Assembly: GCA_024644505.1 (NCBI GenBank)
Contig: JAHEHQ010000197.1
Coordinates: forward strand, 1-5,384
Direction of reading: 5' to 3'
Length of the DNA stretch: 5,384 bases
From: Gammaproteobacteria bacterium
GTDB lineage: Bacteria; Pseudomonadota; Gammaproteobacteria; Chromatiales; Chromatiaceae
Positions 1 through 5,384 of the stretch are shown here, piece after piece. The notes under the pieces were generated by a model, which searched no databases, had not been told where the DNA came from, and saw only the letters and a list, made by a program, of their open reading frames with translations. The stretch's first letter is position 1. Each line of letters begins with the position of its first letter. Both the position numbers and the translations under genes were made by a program.

Positions 1-170
1 GGCTGGTTCTGGCCATTCCGGCCGGGGAAACCGATCTGCCGGGGTTGCTGGAGGCGCGTGAAGCGGCAGGATCAACCCGCGCCTACATCTGCCGGGGGAC
101 CCGGTGCGAACTGCCCGAGGAGTCCTTCGCCGACTTCGACAGAAGGCTGTCGGAGACCGAGTCCCCGTAG
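1..170 (+). CDS. C-terminal end of a YyaL/DUF255-type thioredoxin-domain protein (partial)
   Basis: This is the tail of a gene that begins left of the window. The frame whose first full codon is at base 3 gives 55 residues, beginning LVLAIPAGETDLPGLLEARE and ending in LSETESP before TAG at 168-170. The segment resembles the extreme C-terminus of the thioredoxin domain-containing DUF255/YyaL (SPATA20-like) family. Those proteins carry an N-terminal thioredoxin fold and a C-terminal six-hairpin glycosidase-like domain, and often end in a short stretch of the form A-Y-x-C-R-x-x-x-C followed by acidic residues. Here that motif is AYICRGTRCELPEE at local residues 27-40. The biochemical role of the family is poorly defined. 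The catalytic and thioredoxin parts are outside the window, so the call rests on the tail alone. The stop codon overlaps the GTAG head of a REP-like repeat, so the last residues may have been set by that insertion. Confidence 0.62.
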   Translation, partial: LVLAIPAGETDLPGLLEAREAAGSTRAYICRGTRCELPEESFADFDRRLSETESP

Positions 171-239
171 GGCCGAATTAATTCGGCCAACAACCGGTAG
201 ATTCCGATCAACCACCGATCGAATGAATTCGGCCCTTAC
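167..239. repeat. REP-like inverted pair (BIME-like palindromic repeat)
   Basis: Bases 167-170 read GTAG and are followed by a perfect 18-bp palindrome, GGCCGAATTAATTCGGCC (171-188), which can fold as a 7-bp stem with a TTAA loop. On the opposite strand, reading from 239 down to about 217, a second copy begins GTAAG, then GGCCGAATTCATTC. Its outer arm is an 11-bp perfect inverted match (169-179 with 226-236), and 13 of 14 bases match across 171-184 and 221-234. A GTAG-type head followed by a hairpin, in two opposed copies separated by a short spacer, is the architecture of REP/BIME elements mobilised by RAYT transposases. No RAYT gene is present here. Membership of a dispersed family cannot be shown from one window. 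Confidence 0.55.
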
Positions 240-287
240 AGCATGGACCGGACGCAGCGATCTGAACGGTTACCATTATGCTGGGGT

Positions 288-295
288 AGGAGGAG
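288..295 (+). promoter_or_regulatory. Strong Shine-Dalgarno-like AGGAGGAG without an adjacent start codon
   Basis: AGGAGGAG lies at 288-295, but no ATG, GTG or TTG occurs within the usual 4-12 nt after it. The nearest in-frame start of the TPR gene is ATG at 328, 32 nt further on. GGGGT at 283-287 can pair with ACCCC at 306-310, which would put this purine tract in a hairpin loop and shorten the effective distance. It may be a ribosome standby site or a chance purine tract. Confidence 0.3.
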
Positions 296-327
296 CAAAC
301 CGCCCACCCCCTATCGAGAATAATGCC

Positions 328-645
328 ATGGACAAAGAGACACTGGAAAAAATGATCGAGCAGGGCCAGGACAACGCCCTGCTCAGGTTTACCCTGGGGA
401 GCCTCTGCCTGAAGAAAGGCAAGATCGAAGACGCACTGTCGCATCTGGAACAGGCCCTGAAGATGAATGCCAGGCACTCCGCCAGCTGGAAGACGTACGG
501 CAAGGCGCTGACCCAGGCGGGCCGCACCCAGGACGCGATCGAAGCCTACCGGCAGGGCATCGAGGTTGCCCAGTCCCTGGGCGATATCCAGACGGTCAAG
601 GAAATGCGGGTGTTCCTGCGTCGCCTGGAGGCGGGTCAGCAGTGA
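328..645 (+). CDS. Small tetratricopeptide-repeat (TPR) protein
   Basis: A 105-residue soluble protein with two TPR units. The first is at about residues 17-50 (ALLRFTLGSLCLKKGKIEDA, then LSHLEQALKMNARH). The second is at about 51-84 (SASWKTYGKALTQAGRTQDA, then IEAYRQGIEVAQSL). A capping helix rich in Arg and Leu follows at about 85-102 (VKEMRVFLRRLEAG). TPRs form helix-turn-helix pairs that bind partner proteins; the partner is unknown. There is no signal peptide or membrane segment, so it is probably cytoplasmic. The start at ATG 328 was chosen because MDKETLEKMIEQGQDNALLR begins directly with family-like sequence. The frame stays open to 58, but that extension is low-complexity and crosses the end of the upstream gene and the REP pair. 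The local ribosome site is weak (GAGAA at 316-320). The gene is convergent with the oxidoreductase gene, with only 37 bp between the stops. Confidence 0.85.
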   Translation: MDKETLEKMIEQGQDNALLRFTLGSLCLKKGKIEDALSHLEQALKMNARHSASWKTYGKALTQAGRTQDAIEAYRQGIEVAQSLGDIQTVKEMRVFLRRLEAGQQ

Positions 646-682
646 GCGGTTAGCTGACAGCCGTCAACGGCCAATCCCGCTG

Positions 683-1666
683 CTACTTGTTGGGATCGAT
701 CAGGACGCGGCCCTGTACCTGGCCCTTCATGATCCGGGCCGCCGCAGCGGGGACTTCCTCCAGGGACGCCACGTGACCGATGTCGGCATAGGCGCTCTCC
801 GGCAACAGCTCCGCCATCCGGCGCCAGGCCTCTTCCCGACGCGGTATGGGGCAGACGACAGAGTCCACGCCGCATAGTTTGACGTTGCGCAGGATAAAGG
901 GCATCACCGTGGTATTGAGCTTGTGGCTACCCGCCAGTCCGGTGGCGGCCACGGCTCCGCCATAGTTGGTCTCGGCAATCAGGCGTGCCAGGATATCACC
1001 GCCCACGGTATCCACACCGCCGGCCCAGCGCTGGGCTTCCAGAGGCCTGGCCGGTTTGCTCATCTCCTCCCGGGTGACGAACTGGGTGGCACCCAGACCC
1101 CGAAGGAAATCGTGGGTGGAATCCCGGCCCGTCGCGGCTGCGACCTCGTAGCCCAACCTATGCAGCAGGGACACCGAGACACTGCCGACACCCCCCGCGG
1201 CACCCGTCACCAAAATTGGCCCCTTATCGGGCGTGACGCCCGCTTCTTCCAGCGTCATCACACAGAGCATTGCGGTGAGGCCTGCCGTTCCCACGATCAT
1301 GGCACGGCGGGAATCCATGCCCTCGGGCAACCCCACCAGCCAGTCCGACTTGACCCGGGCCTGCTGGGCATAGCCGCCCCAGTGCCGCTCTCCGACGCCC
1401 CAACCGGTGAGAATCACCGAATCACCTGCTTTGAAACGATCAGATCCCGACTCCAACACCTTTCCGGCAAAATCGACACCCGGCACCATGGGGTAACTGC
1501 GCACGATCTTGCCGGTGCCTGTCACGGCCATGCCGTCCTTGTAGTTCAGGGAAGTGTACTCCACCGCCACCAGCACATCGGCTTCGGGAAGATCGTCCTT
1601 GGAGATCTGTTTGACTTCGGCGGTTGTCTTTCCGTCTACCTGATCGAGTACGAGTGCCTTGAACAT
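683..1666 (-). CDS. acuI: AcuI/YhdH-type NADPH-dependent MDR oxidoreductase (acrylyl-CoA reductase family)
   Basis: A 327-residue, zinc-free medium-chain dehydrogenase/reductase of the YhdH/AcuI family, which is usually about 325-330 residues long. Visible landmarks are the N-terminal GroES-like domain with YTSLNYKDGMAVTG at 37-50 and PMVPGVDFAG at 59-68; the Rossmann nucleotide-binding loop GAAGGVG at 155-161; R181 followed by STH, typical of NADPH preference; VDTVGGDILARLI near 218-230; and the family block NTTVMPFILRNVKLCGVDSV at 251-270. AcuI reduces acrylyl-CoA to propionyl-CoA with NADPH in DMSP and 3-hydroxypropionate metabolism; E. coli YhdH is a related enone reductase. No DMSP lyase or other acu gene is nearby, so the substrate is inferred from family only. 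The start is ATG at 1666, with AGGAG (1676-1680 on the minus strand) 9 nt upstream. An in-frame ATG at 1675 is too close to that site. The frame continues upstream through a repeat and should not be annotated there. Confidence 0.9.
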   Translation of the reverse strand: MFKALVLDQVDGKTTAEVKQISKDDLPEADVLVAVEYTSLNYKDGMAVTGTGKIVRSYPMVPGVDFAGKVLESGSDRFKAGDSVILTGWGVGERHWGGYAQQARVKSDWLVGLPEGMDSRRAMIVGTAGLTAMLCVMTLEEAGVTPDKGPILVTGAAGGVGSVSVSLLHRLGYEVAAATGRDSTHDFLRGLGATQFVTREEMSKPARPLEAQRWAGGVDTVGGDILARLIAETNYGGAVAATGLAGSHKLNTTVMPFILRNVKLCGVDSVVCPIPRREEAWRRMAELLPESAYADIGHVASLEEVPAAAARIMKGQVQGRVLIDPNK

Positions 1667-1720
1667 TAATATCATCTCCTGGCGGCTAACCGGGTTTGTG
1701 TTGCTGGGATGAGTTAAAGG

Positions 1721-1826
1721 GTAAGTGACCATGACTTTGCAAGACACGCTGTGAATACATCCCTGTAAGCTCGGCTGCGGCATCCCTGCCGCAGACGGTC
1801 TTTCAAAGCCATGATCACTCACTTAC
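1721..1826. repeat. 106-bp MITE-like palindromic element with terminal inverted repeats and two internal hairpins
   Basis: The left arm (1721-1745) begins GTAAGTGA and ends CTTTGCAAGAC. The reverse complement of the right arm (1798-1826) begins GTAAGTGA and ends CTTTGAAAGAC. Aligned, 22 of 25 bases agree, with one 4-nt insertion in the right arm. Between the arms are two hairpins with the same TCCC loop: TACA/TGTA (1757-1768) and the 8-bp CTGCGGCA/TGCCGCAG (1775-1794). Read on the minus strand, both loops are GGGA, which fits the stable GNRA tetraloop class. The internal segment resembles, from memory, a dispersed intergenic repeat of gammaproteobacteria. No clear target-site duplication is seen. 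The element lies in the 5' leader region of the oxidoreductase gene, 54 bp before its start codon. Confidence 0.6.
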
Positions 1827-1841
1827 TGAGATCCCATAGTT

Positions 1842-1870
1842 TTTTATGCTAAATACCGTCTGATTATCAA
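1842..1870 (-). promoter_or_regulatory. Candidate sigma-70 promoter for the oxidoreductase gene
   Basis: On the minus strand TTGATA (1870-1865) is followed, after 17 bp, by ATAAAA (1847-1842), or after 18 bp by TAAAAA. The -35 is good and the -10 only fair. Transcription from here would read through the whole palindromic element before reaching the gene. The -35 overlaps the 17-bp palindrome at 1859-1875, so a bound regulator could block it. Confidence 0.3.
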
Positions 1871-1875
1871 TCAGA
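1859..1875. promoter_or_regulatory. Operator-like 17-bp palindrome in the divergent intergenic region
   Basis: TCTGATT (1859-1865), then ATC, then AATCAGA (1869-1875) form a perfect 7-bp inverted repeat. AT-rich dyads of this size between divergently transcribed genes are typical binding sites for dimeric regulators. It lies between the oxidoreductase and permease genes and overlaps a candidate -35. The regulator is not identifiable, and no regulator gene is in the window. It could also be a chance dyad. Confidence 0.35.
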
Positions 1876-1943
1876 TTGCCAGAGCCTAATGCACAAATCA
1901 AAACTGCGGATTACGCGGACTCCATCAATGTGGCAGTAACGGT

Positions 1944-1973
1944 TTACCCGCAGCGCCGGTGCTGTGTGATAAT
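1944..1973 (+). promoter_or_regulatory. Extended -10 promoter candidate for the permease gene
   Basis: GATAAT at 1968-1973 is preceded by TGT, which gives a full TGn extended -10 that differs from consensus at one base. A weak -35, TTACCC, lies at 1944-1949 with 18-bp spacing. The predicted transcript start near 1980 leaves a short leader of about 29 nt containing AGGAGG at 1998-2003. This arrangement argues for translation from TTG 2009 rather than GTG 1979. Confidence 0.45.
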
Positions 1974-2008
1974 CTCCCGTGTTGCACCTTCCCGGTCAGG
2001 AGGACCTG

Positions 2009-3838
2009 TTGGATTTCCCGGAACTTCCCAATCTGCACGCCCTTCTGATCCTGATCCTGACGGGCGTTGCGCTGTTTCTGTTTTCCCGGGAGCGGCTTCC
2101 GCTGGAGACATCCAGCCTGACCATACTCGCGATACTCACTGTCGGACTGACGCTTTTTCCTTACCGTCAGGGCGGATCGGAACTCGAAGCGGTGGATCTC
2201 TTTTCGGGATTCGGGCACGAGGCACTGGTCGCGGTTTGCGCCCTCATGGTGGCAGGCCAGGGCCTGGTGCGCACCCGGGCACTGGAACCTGTCGGTCGCA
2301 TTCTGGCACGGCTCTGGGGTGACTGGCCCAATCTGTCCCTGCTCCTCACGCTCTTTTGCGCGGCGGTCCTCAGCGCCTTCGTCAACAACACCCCCATCGT
2401 GGTGCTGCTTCTGCCCATCCTGGTGAGTGTGGCACTGCGTACGGGAAAATCCCCGTCCGGCATCCTGATGCCCATGGGGTTTGCCACCCTGCTCGGCGGC
2501 ACGGGAACCACCATCGGGACCTCCACCAACCTTCTCGTGGTCTCGGTGGCCGCGGACCTGGGGCTGCGCAAGATCCAGATGTTCGACTTTCTGCTCCCCG
2601 CCGCAATCGCCGGCTCCCTTGGCATACTCTACCTCTGGCTGATCGCACCCCGTCTGCTGCCGCAGCGGGAGGCCCCTTTGAGCGATGTCTCTCCCCGGAT
2701 ATTTTCCGCCGAGTTAAAGATCCCGGAAGAGAGTTCGACGGTGGGCCTCAAGTTGGGCGAGGCAATAAAGCGCACCGAGGGTGCCATGAAGGTCCAGCGT
2801 ATTCGCCGCAGCTCCGACAACTTCCTCATTCCCATCCCCGACGTGATCCTGCGCGCGGGAGACCGCCTGCTGGTAAACGACACCCCCCATAACCTCAAGG
2901 AGTTCGAGACGGCATTGGAGGCCGCGCTTTTTTCCGGGGATGACCTGGTGGACGACGATCATCCGCTGCAGGCCCCGGATCAGCAGATAGCCGAAGTCGT
3001 GGTGGTGCAGGGCTCGCCGATCAGGGGAACATCCCTGCGGGGGGCGAGATTCCTGGAACGTTTCAACCTGGTGGTCCTGGCGGTCCATCGGCAGGGCCGG
3101 GCGCTCTGGCGGCTGGGACACGAGCTGGCAAATGTTCGCCTTCGGGTGGGCGACGTCCTGCTCGTGCAGGGCTCCAAGGAACAGATATCCAACCTGAAAA
3201 GGGACGGCGGCCTGCTAGTCCTGGATGCCACCAGCGACCTGCCTCACACGAACAAGGCCAAGCTCGCACTCTTGATTATGCTGCTGACCATAGGCCTGGC
3301 TGCATTCGGCATCCTGCCGATCGCGGTCAGCGCGGTGCTTGGAGCTCTGTTGATGATAGGGACCCAATGCCTGAGCTGGCGGGATGCCACTAACGCCCTG
3401 AGCGTCCAGGTAATCCTGATCGTCGTGGCCAGCCTTGCGCTGGGCAGCGCGCTCCTTGAAACCGGGGGCACAGGGTACATCAGCGGTGTGTTCCTCTATC
3501 TGACCGAAGGTGCCTCTCCCATGATGATCCTCAGCGGCCTGATGCTGCTGATGGCACTGTTGACCAACATCGTATCCAACAACGCCGCGGCCGTGATCGG
3601 GACCCCGATTGCCGTCAGTATCGCCCGGGAGCTCGGCCTCCCGCCGGAGGCTTTCGTCTTGGCCGTGCTGTTCGGCGCCAACATGAGCTATGCCACCCCC
3701 ATGGCCTACCAGACGAACCTGCTGGTGATGAATGCCGGCGGCTATGCGTTTTCGGATTTTGTGCGCATCGGGGTGCCCCTGACGCTCCTGATGTGGGGGT
3801 GCCTGAGCTTTATTTTGCCCATGCTCTATGGATTTTAA
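2009..3838 (+). CDS. SLC13/CitM-type permease with two RCK_C (TrkA_C) domains
   Basis: A 609-residue inner-membrane transporter of the SLC13/DASS (ArsB/CitMHS-like) type. Hydrophobic helices fill residues about 8-215 and 417-607, with a soluble middle. The two halves carry the paired substrate/cation motifs: VNNTPIVVLLLP (125-136) and GTTIGTSTNLLV (166-177) in the first, NIVSNNAAAVIGTP (520-533) and SYATPMAYQTNLLVM (560-574) in the second. The middle (about 225-400) has two RCK_C-like units, each with a gly-acidic strand: LRAGDRLLVN (281-290) and LRVGDVLLVQG (378-388). Such domains bind regulatory ligands in transporters. Related proteins are described for sulfate and di/tricarboxylates, so the substrate here is open. 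The start is TTG 2009, because AGGAGG (1998-2003) sits 5 nt upstream and MDFPELPNLHALL matches family N-termini. GTG 1979 would add ten residues but sits at the predicted transcript start. Confidence 0.88.
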   Translation: MDFPELPNLHALLILILTGVALFLFSRERLPLETSSLTILAILTVGLTLFPYRQGGSELEAVDLFSGFGHEALVAVCALMVAGQGLVRTRALEPVGRILARLWGDWPNLSLLLTLFCAAVLSAFVNNTPIVVLLLPILVSVALRTGKSPSGILMPMGFATLLGGTGTTIGTSTNLLVVSVAADLGLRKIQMFDFLLPAAIAGSLGILYLWLIAPRLLPQREAPLSDVSPRIFSAELKIPEESSTVGLKLGEAIKRTEGAMKVQRIRRSSDNFLIPIPDVILRAGDRLLVNDTPHNLKEFETALEAALFSGDDLVDDDHPLQAPDQQIAEVVVVQGSPIRGTSLRGARFLERFNLVVLAVHRQGRALWRLGHELANVRLRVGDVLLVQGSKEQISNLKRDGGLLVLDATSDLPHTNKAKLALLIMLLTIGLAAFGILPIAVSAVLGALLMIGTQCLSWRDATNALSVQVILIVVASLALGSALLETGGTGYISGVFLYLTEGASPMMILSGLMLLMALLTNIVSNNAAAVIGTPIAVSIARELGLPPEAFVLAVLFGANMSYATPMAYQTNLLVMNAGGYAFSDFVRIGVPLTLLMWGCLSFILPMLYGF

Positions 3839-3862
3839 GCCACGATCTTATTTAAATACTGT

Positions 3863-3879
3863 CACAGCCTGATCCTGTG
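3863..3879 (+). other. Small hairpin between permease and FIST genes
   Basis: CACAG (3863-3867) and CTGTG (3875-3879) form a 5-bp stem with a 7-nt loop in the 87-bp gap between the two same-strand genes. No U-tract follows, so it is not a standard intrinsic terminator. The gap also has an AT-rich stretch with the palindrome ATTTAAAT (3850-3857). No promoter of good quality was found for the downstream gene, which leaves read-through from the permease gene plausible. Confidence 0.25.
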
Positions 3880-3925
3880 TAACGAATGACGGTCCGTGAA
3901 ATCATCCTCAGTCAAGGGAGACCGA

Positions 3926-5050
3926 ATGCACCAGTTTCTGTTCGCCAGCAGCGAGAATATCAATGCCAGGTCCCTGGTGGGGGATTGCCTGGAACAGCTG
4001 GGGGATATTCCCGCCACGGCCAATCTGGGTTTCTGTTATGCCACGGACCCCCTGGCCGGGGACATGCGGGAGATTCTCTCGGCGCTTCAGAAAGCCGCGC
4101 CCGCCGTGCACTGGGTGGGCACCGTGGGCGTGGGTATCTGTGTCGGCGCCAGGGAGATCTACGACCGACCGGCACTTGCGTTGATGATCGGCTCCCTACC
4201 CGCCGGGGATTTCAGGGTGATCCCCGACTTCGGTGGGAACCGGGGTGCCCTGTCCCGGGAACTCATCGACTGGTGGCAGGCACAGCCCTACTGTTTCGCA
4301 TTGATCCACGGAGACCCAGGCAATCCCGATACGCCGGCGTTTATCAACCGCCTGGCCGGAGAACAGGGCACCCTGTTCCTCAACGGCGGACTGACATCGT
4401 CTCAGGGGGGGCACAACCCGCAACTGGCTGACGGCACAACCCACAATGGTTTGTCCGGGCTGATTTGCAATGATCAGGTCCAGATCATGACCGACCATAC
4501 CCAGGGCTGCTCCCCCGTCGGTCCCGTCCACGAAATCACCCGGGCACGGAAAAACATCGCCATATCCCTGGATCACCACTCCGCCCTAAAGGTCATGAAA
4601 ACCGATATCGGAGAGGTGCTGGCCAGGGACCTCAATCGCATCGGCGGTTACATCTTCGCCGCACTGCCGATCCCCGGATCCGATACCGGGGATTACCTGG
4701 TTCGCAACCTGGTGGGCATCGACCCCGACCAGGGTCTGGTTGCGGTGGGCGACAATCTTGAGAATCAGCGGCAGTTGATGTTCTGCCGGCGGGACGGTAA
4801 CTCCGCCCGGGAGGATATGGATCGCATGCTGGACCGCCTGGAAAAACGGATCCAGGGCCGGACCATCCGTGGCGGCGTCTACATCACCTGCCTTGGACGG
4901 GGCAGACACCAGTTCGGGGAAAACTCCGAAGAATTGAAAATGATCAGTCGGCGCCTGGGGGCATTTCCACTGGTGGGCTTTTTCGCCAATGGCGAGATCT
5001 ACAACGGCCGGCTCTATGGGTACACGGGAGTACTCACACTCTTTCTCTAG
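3926..5050 (+). CDS. Stand-alone FIST-domain protein (FIST_N plus FIST_C)
   Basis: A 374-residue protein that appears to consist of a FIST_N domain (about 30-205) and a FIST_C domain (about 225-365). The C-terminal signature is clear: GRGRHQFGENSEELK (324-338), then FPLVGFFANGEIYNG (347-361), and GYTGVLTLF (365-373). In FIST_N, the turn TQGCSPVGPVHEIT (192-205) is typical. FIST is a sensory domain proposed to bind small ligands, perhaps amino acids, and is often joined to kinase, cyclase or chemotaxis modules. Here no output domain is attached and no membrane segment is seen, so it is probably cytoplasmic and would have to act through a separate partner. The start is ATG 3926, supported by AAGGGAG (3914-3920) 5 nt upstream. 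An in-frame GTG at 3896 lacks such a site. It follows the permease by 87 bp on the same strand, so co-transcription is possible. Confidence 0.86.
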   Translation: MHQFLFASSENINARSLVGDCLEQLGDIPATANLGFCYATDPLAGDMREILSALQKAAPAVHWVGTVGVGICVGAREIYDRPALALMIGSLPAGDFRVIPDFGGNRGALSRELIDWWQAQPYCFALIHGDPGNPDTPAFINRLAGEQGTLFLNGGLTSSQGGHNPQLADGTTHNGLSGLICNDQVQIMTDHTQGCSPVGPVHEITRARKNIAISLDHHSALKVMKTDIGEVLARDLNRIGGYIFAALPIPGSDTGDYLVRNLVGIDPDQGLVAVGDNLENQRQLMFCRRDGNSAREDMDRMLDRLEKRIQGRTIRGGVYITCLGRGRHQFGENSEELKMISRRLGAFPLVGFFANGEIYNGRLYGYTGVLTLFL

Positions 5051-5060
5051 CCAGCTCTGG

Positions 5061-5074
5061 GCAAAGCGATTTGC
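5061..5074 (+). terminator. Possible weak terminator hairpin after the FIST gene
   Basis: GCAAA (5061-5065) and TTTGC (5070-5074) close a GCGA loop, which fits the GNRA class, 10 nt after the FIST stop. A T-rich run (5108-5119) comes about 33 nt later, too far away for a standard intrinsic terminator. The 117-bp gap 5051-5167 is between convergent genes. It otherwise shows only a direct repeat of GGCCAAG (5078-5091) and a 5-bp stem at 5135-5151. Confidence 0.22.
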
Positions 5075-5167
5075 TGGGCCAAGGGCCAAGGAATAATTTA
5101 GCAGTGGTTTTCTTCTTTTACCCGTGTTTCATTCCGGTACGCAGATTACCGTATTTCCGTCGGATGT

Positions 5168-5384
5168 CTAACGGCCCTTCTTGTGGAACTCGAATCCCAC
5201 TTCCTCCAGGATTACGACGGCATCGCCGGATGTACACCAATACTCATACCCTTCCCGCATCAAACTGCTGCTGTCCGCATCGGCGGGATTGTCCGTTAAC
5301 TCCAGCACTCTGGCCTTTGCCGTTGCCCTCGCCTTATCCAGGTTTGTGTATACACCTTCGTGAAACAGGTAATCACCCCCGTCC
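5168..5384 (-). CDS. C-terminal part of an unrecognised small protein (partial)
   Basis: On the minus strand a frame open from the right edge (first full codon at 5383-5381) runs for 71 residues to TAG at 5170-5168. It starts DGGDYLFHEGVYTNLDKARA and ends in EEVGFEFHKKGR. The sequence is mixed and charged, with a probable helix (LDKARATAKARVLELT), an acidic/serine loop (DNPADADSSS), a segment EGYEYWCTSGDAVVI, and a basic tail. This looks like a real small soluble protein rather than a shadow frame, since it stays open to the edge and its composition is balanced. I do not recognise the family, and its start is outside the window. It converges on the FIST gene. The opposite-strand open frame over 5181-5363 is rich in Ser and Ala and looks spurious. 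Confidence 0.55.
   Translation of the reverse strand, partial: DGGDYLFHEGVYTNLDKARATAKARVLELTDNPADADSSSLMREGYEYWCTSGDAVVILEEVGFEFHKKGR

Noticed and set aside
171..188. The perfect palindrome after the first gene as an intrinsic terminator
   Set aside because: A stable hairpin forms, but the following bases AACAACCGG contain no U-tract. The REP-like reading explains the second inverted copy better.
58..327. A 90-codon upstream extension of the TPR gene from GTG 58
   Set aside because: It overlaps the end of the YyaL-type gene in another frame and runs through the REP pair. Its composition (Pro, Ser, Arg, Thr) is not protein-like, and the TPR family begins near the ATG at 328.
646..682. GCCG-TCAA-CGGC hairpin (660-671) between the convergent TPR and oxidoreductase genes as a bidirectional terminator
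   Set aside because: The stem is only 4-5 bp and no T-run follows on either strand, so I do not claim a terminator.
923..1669. A long plus-strand open frame of 248 codons opposite the oxidoreductase gene
   Set aside because: It is antisense to a gene with clear family motifs. The His/Gly/Arg-rich translation shows no domain and is a high-GC shadow.
1876..2322. A plus-strand open frame of 148 codons overlapping the permease start
   Set aside because: It is Arg/Gly/Pro-rich, has no ribosome site and conflicts with the clear membrane-protein frame. It is a shadow of the permease coding sequence.
2356..2892. A 178-codon plus-strand open frame inside the permease gene
   Set aside because: It is a frame-shifted reading of the permease with Arg/His/Pro-rich composition and no recognisable motif.
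4586..5089. A 167-codon minus-strand open frame opposite the FIST gene
   Set aside because: It is antisense to the well-supported FIST_C coding region and has no ribosome site or domain features.
5135..5151. CGGTA/TACCG stem in the last intergenic gap as a terminator for the right-edge gene
   Set aside because: Only 5 bp with a 7-nt loop, and no T-run follows on the relevant strand.

Overview
The window looks like chromosomal DNA from a GC-rich proteobacterium, most likely a gammaproteobacterium. That placement rests on the resemblance of the protein families to gammaproteobacterial members and on two intergenic palindromic repeats of a style I associate with that class. No phage, plasmid, CRISPR, rRNA or tRNA signature was seen.

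Layout, left to right. (1) The last 55 codons of a YyaL/DUF255-type thioredoxin-domain protein (+ strand) end at 170. (2) A REP-like inverted pair (about 167-239) follows directly, and its GTAG head overlaps the TAG stop codon. (3) A 105-residue two-repeat TPR protein (+, 328-645). (4) A convergent gene for an AcuI/YhdH-type NADPH-dependent oxidoreductase (-, 683-1666). (5) A divergent intergenic region of 342 bp (1667-2008). It holds a 106-bp MITE-like palindromic element with imperfect terminal inverted repeats and two internal hairpins, a 17-bp operator-like palindrome, and a good extended -10 promoter for the next gene. (6) A 609-residue SLC13/CitM-type permease with two central RCK_C (TrkA_C) domains (+, 2009-3838), probably starting at TTG. 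(7) A 374-residue stand-alone FIST-domain protein (+, 3926-5050). (8) The C-terminal 71 residues of an unrecognised small protein entering from the right edge (-, 5168 to the edge).

The coding genes are mostly ordinary housekeeping or accessory functions. The permease and the FIST protein lie on the same strand, 87 bp apart, and could form a transport-plus-sensor pair; this is inference from position only. AcuI-type enzymes reduce acrylyl-CoA (DMSP or propionate-type metabolism) or act as general enone reductases, and nothing nearby fixes the substrate. The least explained material is the intergenic DNA. Two different palindromic repeat elements sit within 1.7 kb: one overlaps a stop codon, and the other lies in the 5' leader of the oxidoreductase gene and artificially lengthens its open frame. 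I see no convincing new multi-gene system in the window.
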